A stretch of DNA of 27,564 nucleotides from Aureobasidium sp. EXF-3400 (Eukaryota; Ascomycota; Dothideomycetes; Dothideales; Saccotheciaceae). The notes beneath the pieces are model-generated. The model had not been told where the DNA came from. It did not search any database and saw only the letters and a list, made by a program, of their open reading frames with translations. Made by a program: the position numbers and the translations under genes. Shown in pieces: positions 27,032 through 27,564 of the stretch. Numbering within the stretch: position 1 is the first letter of the stretch; the number at the start of each line of letters is the position of its first letter. The stretch spans positions 1 to 27,564 of the forward strand of contig SWBL01000491.1 of NCBI GenBank assembly GCA_024195585.1. The letters are read 5' to 3'.

Positions 27032-27564
27032 TGGATAAAGTTCCGGACGAGCCACGAGGGCTACTCAGTCTCGTCGCCAATTTGCAACATCGCATTGCGC
27101 CATGAGCACTGAAGCGGAAGGGCTCCAAGGCGCTACGAAAGCTGTCCAGTCTTGCCGTTCAATCCACAGCACCACCTCGTGCTGCCAGCAACAAATGGTA
27201 GATCTCCGCCATGATTCGAGAGCTACCTGGTCTTCCTGTGGGTCGACAACGGCCTTTGTACCATGCGCTGAGCGCTAGACCGTAACTTTTCCAAGAACTC
27301 ATGAGAAGATGCTTCCTAGTATTACCTACTTCCAAATGAAAACCTGCAAGTCAGGCTAACAGATACGGCTACCTAAAGGCACGACGGGCTAGCCGTCATT
27401 TCAGCACCCGAAGAAGTAAGTGAAACGCAAGTTTTGTTGGTACATAGTCTTTAGGATTGAAGATATCAGCACGTACGGCCACAGTCAGCTGAAAACTGGG
27501 CATCCCGTCCGCTCTGCCATACATAAGCAGTTGAACGGCAGATTAGTACTACGGTGGGTGACCA
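27032..27564. other. Right end of the window, no gene recognised
   Basis: About 530 bp after the orphan ORF. All frames are broken by stops at short intervals and nothing resembles a known protein, RNA or repeat. A gene beginning beyond the window edge could have its promoter here. Confidence 0.5.

Overview
The window looks like the nuclear genome of a filamentous ascomycete. Genes are compact. Their introns are short (48-62 bp) with GTA/GTG donors, CTRAY-like branch points and CAG/TAG acceptors. The gene content is also fungal: ribosomal protein eL42, a DNMT5-type methyltransferase, an Sds3-like HDAC subunit, GH3 and GH131 secreted glycosidases and a MATE-type transporter. A dothideomycete-like origin is my guess from protein resemblance only and was not tested.

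Layout. 1-228: 3' end of the eL42 gene. 978-2331: a secreted Yellow/major-royal-jelly-protein-like protein in three exons. 2332-4302: about 2 kb with no convincing gene. It holds a promoter-like TATAAG, consensus splice donors, and a diverged tandem module rich in CACGTG that can fold as hairpins and also reads as a repeated peptide. 4303-4638: a small basic ORF that may be an upstream exon of the next gene. 4757-11464: one uninterrupted 2235-codon ORF for a DNMT5-like protein, a cytosine-5 DNA methyltransferase fused to a RING and a split SNF2 ATPase. 11968-13762: an Sds3-like subunit of the Rpd3/Sin3 deacetylase complex. 14533-17074 and 17776-20360: two GH3 glycosidases in tandem, the first secreted and the second without a signal peptide but with a PA14 insert. 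20492-21418 (minus): a small SAM-dependent methyltransferase. 22557-23615: a secreted GH131 beta-glucanase. 24119-25682 (minus): a MATE-family-like membrane transporter. 26441-27031: an unfamiliar basic protein with two CxxC pairs.

Functional reading. Two themes stand out. One is chromatin: a DNMT5-like enzyme followed on the same strand by an HDAC-complex subunit. The other is beta-glucan use: a secreted GH131, a secreted GH3 and an apparently cytosolic PA14-type GH3 could act in sequence on plant or fungal glucan. Several promoters share a TATAAG box, and each glycosidase has a GGCTAR (XlnR-type) site upstream. Such sites occur by chance about once per kilobase.

The most interesting objects are the DNMT5-like gene, which has every catalytic motif but a Thr-Ala-Cys active-site loop and no visible chromodomain; the repeated-module locus near 3.1-3.7 kb; and the CxxC/CxxC orphan. 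No CRISPR array, rRNA, tRNA or intact transposon was recognised.
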